A stretch of 64,000 nt of DNA from NCBI GenBank assembly GCA_008477525.1, contig SPDT01000001.1, forward strand, positions 310,001 through 374,000. The letters run 5' to 3'. Below the pieces are notes generated by a model. It saw only the letters and a program-made list of their open reading frames with translations. It had not been told where the DNA came from and did no database searches. Below, piece after piece: positions 61,190-64,000 of the stretch (position 1 is the first letter of the stretch; each line of letters begins with the position of its first letter). The position numbers were made by a program, and so were the translations under genes. The DNA is from Hypomyces perniciosus (lineage: Eukaryota; Ascomycota; Sordariomycetes; Hypocreales; Hypocreaceae).

Positions 61190-61603
61190 TCAGGCTGGGG
61201 GGATTTGGCCATACACAAAACACTTGAACGACCTGAAACCAGCGCCATGGTTATGAGCGCAGTTTTTCTGAACGCCATGATAAACAAAGCCTGTGTTTTG
61301 GTCGCTCTTAACGGGGTAATCGGAGCAATTATCCGTTGTGTAGAAGGTGCATGAACAACCGGCCGAATCCATGCAGTTTGCAATGTTGGCGCTCCATGTC
61401 CCCGCGGTATAGAATTTGATGCACTCGGATGCATCAGTAGACTTGTCGACGTAGGGTACAATCTGATAGCTTGCGTAGCTGGTGCACGCGTCATTATAGT
61501 AGTACTGGACCTTCATGGCTTGACCATGGTCTGCCGAAGATGGTTGTACACTCAATGAGAACAATGCTCCAAGAAGGGCGAATTTTGAAGTGAGCTGAAC
61601 CAT
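61190..61603 (-). CDS. Small secreted cysteine-rich protein (effector candidate)
   Basis: Single-exon 137-residue ORF. Residues 1-24 form a clear signal peptide (MVQLTSKFALLGALFSLSV, then an SSA cleavage-type site before DHGQAM). The mature part of about 113 residues has eight cysteines (four possible disulfides), including a CSC pair, many Tyr and Asn, and no membrane span or GPI signal. I do not recognise a family. Small secreted cysteine-rich proteins in fungi are often host- or competitor-directed effectors or surface proteins, which here is inference. Its place between two MITE-like elements at the edge of AT-rich sequence also fits that class. The start is the first ATG of the ORF, and the leader carries an AGCTGAGATG tandem repeat 70-100 bp upstream. 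Confidence 0.8.
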   Translation of the reverse strand: MVQLTSKFALLGALFSLSVQPSSADHGQAMKVQYYYNDACTSYASYQIVPYVDKSTDASECIKFYTAGTWSANIANCMDSAGCSCTFYTTDNCSDYPVKSDQNTGFVYHGVQKNCAHNHGAGFRSFKCFVYGQIPPA

Positions 61604-61676
61604 TGTGACCTAGGTGTGTATGAAAATGGTCGAAGAGTTGAAGTAGCAATATGAGAAGCAACAAGGAGCTGAAATA

Positions 61677-61704
61677 GATGAGCTGAGATGAGCTGAGATG
61701 AGCC
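61677..61704. repeat. AGCTGAGATG tandem repeat
   Basis: Two full and two partial copies of a 10-bp unit, in the 5' flank of the secreted protein gene. Confidence 0.85.
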
Positions 61705-62477
61705 AGAAGGGTGAGTTAGAACGGGTTAAGTTGAATCTACGGAGTGTCTTAAATACATAAGGGTTTTGAGTCTTCATGACTCGAGGTCTGCCCGGAAGAC
61801 CCGGCATTCTATCTCAGGGAATCTTCTCAGCCCATAAGCCTATTGCCTTGGGGCCCCATAAAGATCCTAGCTATAGCCTCTTAATTTCTTTTAATCCGTA
61901 AATGTACATGTGGTTCTAGCTACCATTCCTCCGTACGGCTGTTATTATTAGGCAAGGGCTATAATCCCAACGGATAGACTTAACGTGTGACTGTTATAAC
62001 CTAGTTGTTGGAAGGCCGTGATACGAGGAATACAGGGTGGACCATAGTCGGGTTCAACGTGGCATATACGAAGAACGCGTTTAGTTTCTACAGTGCTACT
62101 ATACATTGGCTAGCCGGATTGGTGGAAACCCATCAGGGGTAATAAAGGAGACTTCTTTATACACATATATGATAGATACAATAGGATTCAGGTGCCTAAA
62201 GCTCTATTCTATATTAGGTCAGCCAACTACTCAAACACGTTACACCGCAATACTATCTCCGAGACAATTATAATTAAGCTCTAGAGAGTAAAGGGGACCC
62301 AGTCATTACACAAAGCACAAAGTACACCCAACAAGGATCAAATACTGCCATGAAACAACTATTCTGCTATTACTGACGTTTATTCAGTACGTAGCTATAC
62401 AAAAGTCTTGTCATAAAATGCATAAAAGATCAGGTATAGTAACTTAATCAACACAAGATCGGCGTAACTATAAGTAA

Positions 62478-63033
62478 GAGTAATGCTATTTACACAAATA
62501 GAATTTACTATTCGCACAGATAGTCAGTCCATGCGCCGCCACCCGCCAAAATCTAAACTGCACTAATACGTAGCTACAACAATACATTAGATTGCTTCAA
62601 ATAACAGGTCTTCAATATCCCTTCTATCTACTACTTCATATAACCTCCCTAGGCCGACTACTTCTCTAGCTATACGACCAGCACGGTTAAATTCTTCTTT
62701 AGTGCTGACCAAAGCTGTAGCTGAGACTCGGCTTTATCGTTGATGTTTTGGCGACCCTCCGCGTGTCCGAGAACGCCGAGAGGACGATCTAGAGCTCTGT
62801 GGCGTCTACTGTGAGCTAGCAGAGCTATCTATCTTTCATTGTAAAGGGGCTTGCTGGATACTAGGGTCGATCGCCTTGACCCTTGCTCACCCTTTCTCTC
62901 GCTCTCTATGTCACTGTTTTAGTTGCTATGACTGTTATGTCCTATCTCCGCCGCTGCTGTAGTTGGAGATTTTTGCGGGTGGCGTATGGACCCTCCCTGC
63001 GAATAGCAATTTCTATGAATAACATTACTACTC
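62478..63033. mobile_element. MITE-like element 2, related to element 1
   Basis: About 556 bp. The left end GAGTAATGCTATT is the same as in element 1. The right end, complemented, reads GAGTAGTAATGTTATT, with a 3-bp insertion and a C-to-T change. Inner parts of the inverted repeats share TATTCGCA, GTCCAT, CGCCACCCGC and AAAATCT blocks over about 75-80 bp, and element 1 has matching CTATTGGCACAG and CCACCCGC blocks. Outer boundaries are less sure than in element 1. No ORF inside. Confidence 0.75.
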
Positions 63034-64000
63034 ATAAGTAAAGAGGCATACGTCATATCTTTAGCTAAAACTTAAAAATAGAATACTAACAGTTAGTGAT
63101 ACTATTCAAGCGAGTCTATTATTAGGTGATAGATATATTTTAAGAGATGAACCGGACAACAAGATTTTTCATAGCAGAGAATCGGGGTGCAGTGCTGAGC
63201 AGGTATAAGCCACTAGTCACTATACTTAAGTCTTACTGCCAAGTTTACTTTAGAGCTAGCTTTAAGACTGTTAAGGAGAGAGTGGGTTTAGGATGGCAGT
63301 ACATAGACGGGGCGTAGGACCAAACGCGTGTGAGGGAGTAAGCATATGGCATCCTAATGCTACTCACTGTGCTTACGTCCTAACCTCAGTCTCATAGGTT
63401 CTAGGACCTAGGTAAATAGTAGCCTACGTGAACACTATGTATACGAAATTGTGTGGCATAGTAAGCCGGCTTAAGCGGAATACTATTAGTATGATAAATA
63501 CTACTACAGGTAACACATCCACTAACCTACATACATTTTAAAACTACCCTTTAGAATTATTAGAGTTATCAGGTTAAGGGAACTGTTAAGTCGCTAAGTA
63601 AGTATACTACTACTACTAATACTTCGTATAACTGCTAGTACTATGGAGTACGGAGGGCTGCGAACTACTATCTAACATTTAGAAATACCATAGTACTAGT
63701 ACTACTACTAGGAGGTCTTAAATTCGACTATCCCCGTACCTACTTCGCTGGGATGAGGAAGCTGATTAGGAAAATTGCCTTTGCTTCGTGAAGAGATGCA
63801 TAATTTTTTATGTAATCCCGATATAAACTAATAAAAAGTAGACATACTATATTTCTGCATATCCCGGCTATTTTATAATTTGTGCAACAACGTATAATTG
63901 CTGCAATATAAAAATCAAGACAATAGTATTTGCAAACCTTTACTGTTTTATATTGAATTACATTAATAGACTCCCTAAAAGCTAGTTGATATACCATTTC

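Larger units (their letters stand above)
61604..64000. other. AT-rich gene-free tract
   Basis: No coding gene recognised; an 85-codon minus-strand ORF at 63740-63997 is AT-driven and has no features. Holds an AGCTGAGATG tandem repeat (61677-61704) and MITE-like element 2 (62478-63033). Base composition is visibly more AT-rich than the rest of the window and many stops occur in all frames. Confidence 0.6.

Noticed and set aside
63740..63997. 85-codon ORF in the AT-rich tract
   Set aside because: Ile/Tyr/Cys-rich composition typical of AT-rich chance ORFs; no recognisable transposase or other domain.

Overview
This is a window of nuclear DNA from a filamentous ascomycete, most likely a Sordariomycete (Hypocreales-like). 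The genes have short introns (about 46 to 203 bp) with GTNNGT donors and CTAAC/CTGAC-type branch sites. The gene set is a fungal housekeeping set, and the coding parts are moderately GC-rich. I cannot name the genus from the sequence alone. There are no operons: every gene has its own promoter and both strands are used.

Layout. 1-1206: 3' part of the mitochondrial cysteine desulfurase NFS1, cut by the window edge. 2128-2733: CsbD-like stress protein. 3044-4580: MFS transporter. 4.6-10.2 kb: a gene-free, repeat-littered stretch. 10235-14120: very large serine-rich scaffold-like protein. 15456-16530: MAF1. 17818-18600: AP-1 sigma subunit. 19356-20332: glutamate-cysteine ligase regulatory subunit. 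20517-21365: BUD32. 22413-23141: unknown membrane-anchored protein. 23623-24318: carboxymuconolactone-decarboxylase-like protein. 25335-28673: SPT16. 29473-31091: CDC50. 34298-34878: unknown basic protein. 35343-35759: hydroxyisourate hydrolase. 36666-37763: GET3. 38496-40521: MPE1. 41711/41876-43369: DUG1-type dipeptidase. 43762-46185: a SERAC1-like hydrolase/ubiquitin-like-domain gene with an in-frame TGA. 47175-47933: Yippee protein. 50089-52512: neutral trehalase. 54079-55917: isocitrate lyase. 56441-58800: SNF1 kinase. 61190-61603: small secreted cysteine-rich protein. The last 2.4 kb is AT-rich and gene-free.

Most genes are general cell machinery: Fe-S and glutathione metabolism, Pol III control, vesicle coats, FACT, flippase, tail-anchored protein insertion and 3'-end processing. 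The 50-59 kb block groups three carbon and energy genes (trehalase, isocitrate lyase, SNF1), with isocitrate lyase and SNF1 tail to tail. Two genes touch glutathione: the ligase regulatory subunit (synthesis) and the DUG1-type peptidase (Cys-Gly turnover).

The most unusual signals are these. (1) A short dispersed word, TACTCCGTA/TACGGAGTA, occurs 21 times, always outside the coding exons I call, with a sister word TACTTCGTA. (2) Two MITE-like elements of about 530-560 bp at 59.6-60.2 and 62.5-63.0 kb share long terminal inverted repeats. (3) The hydrolase-ULD gene is intact across eight exons except for one in-frame TGA. (4) MPE1 has a stopless 54-nt intron inside its ubiquitin-like DWNN domain. 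(5) A small secreted cysteine-rich protein sits between the two MITEs at the edge of the AT-rich tract. All exon coordinates were derived by eye from splice motifs and recall of the protein families; no search or alignment was run.
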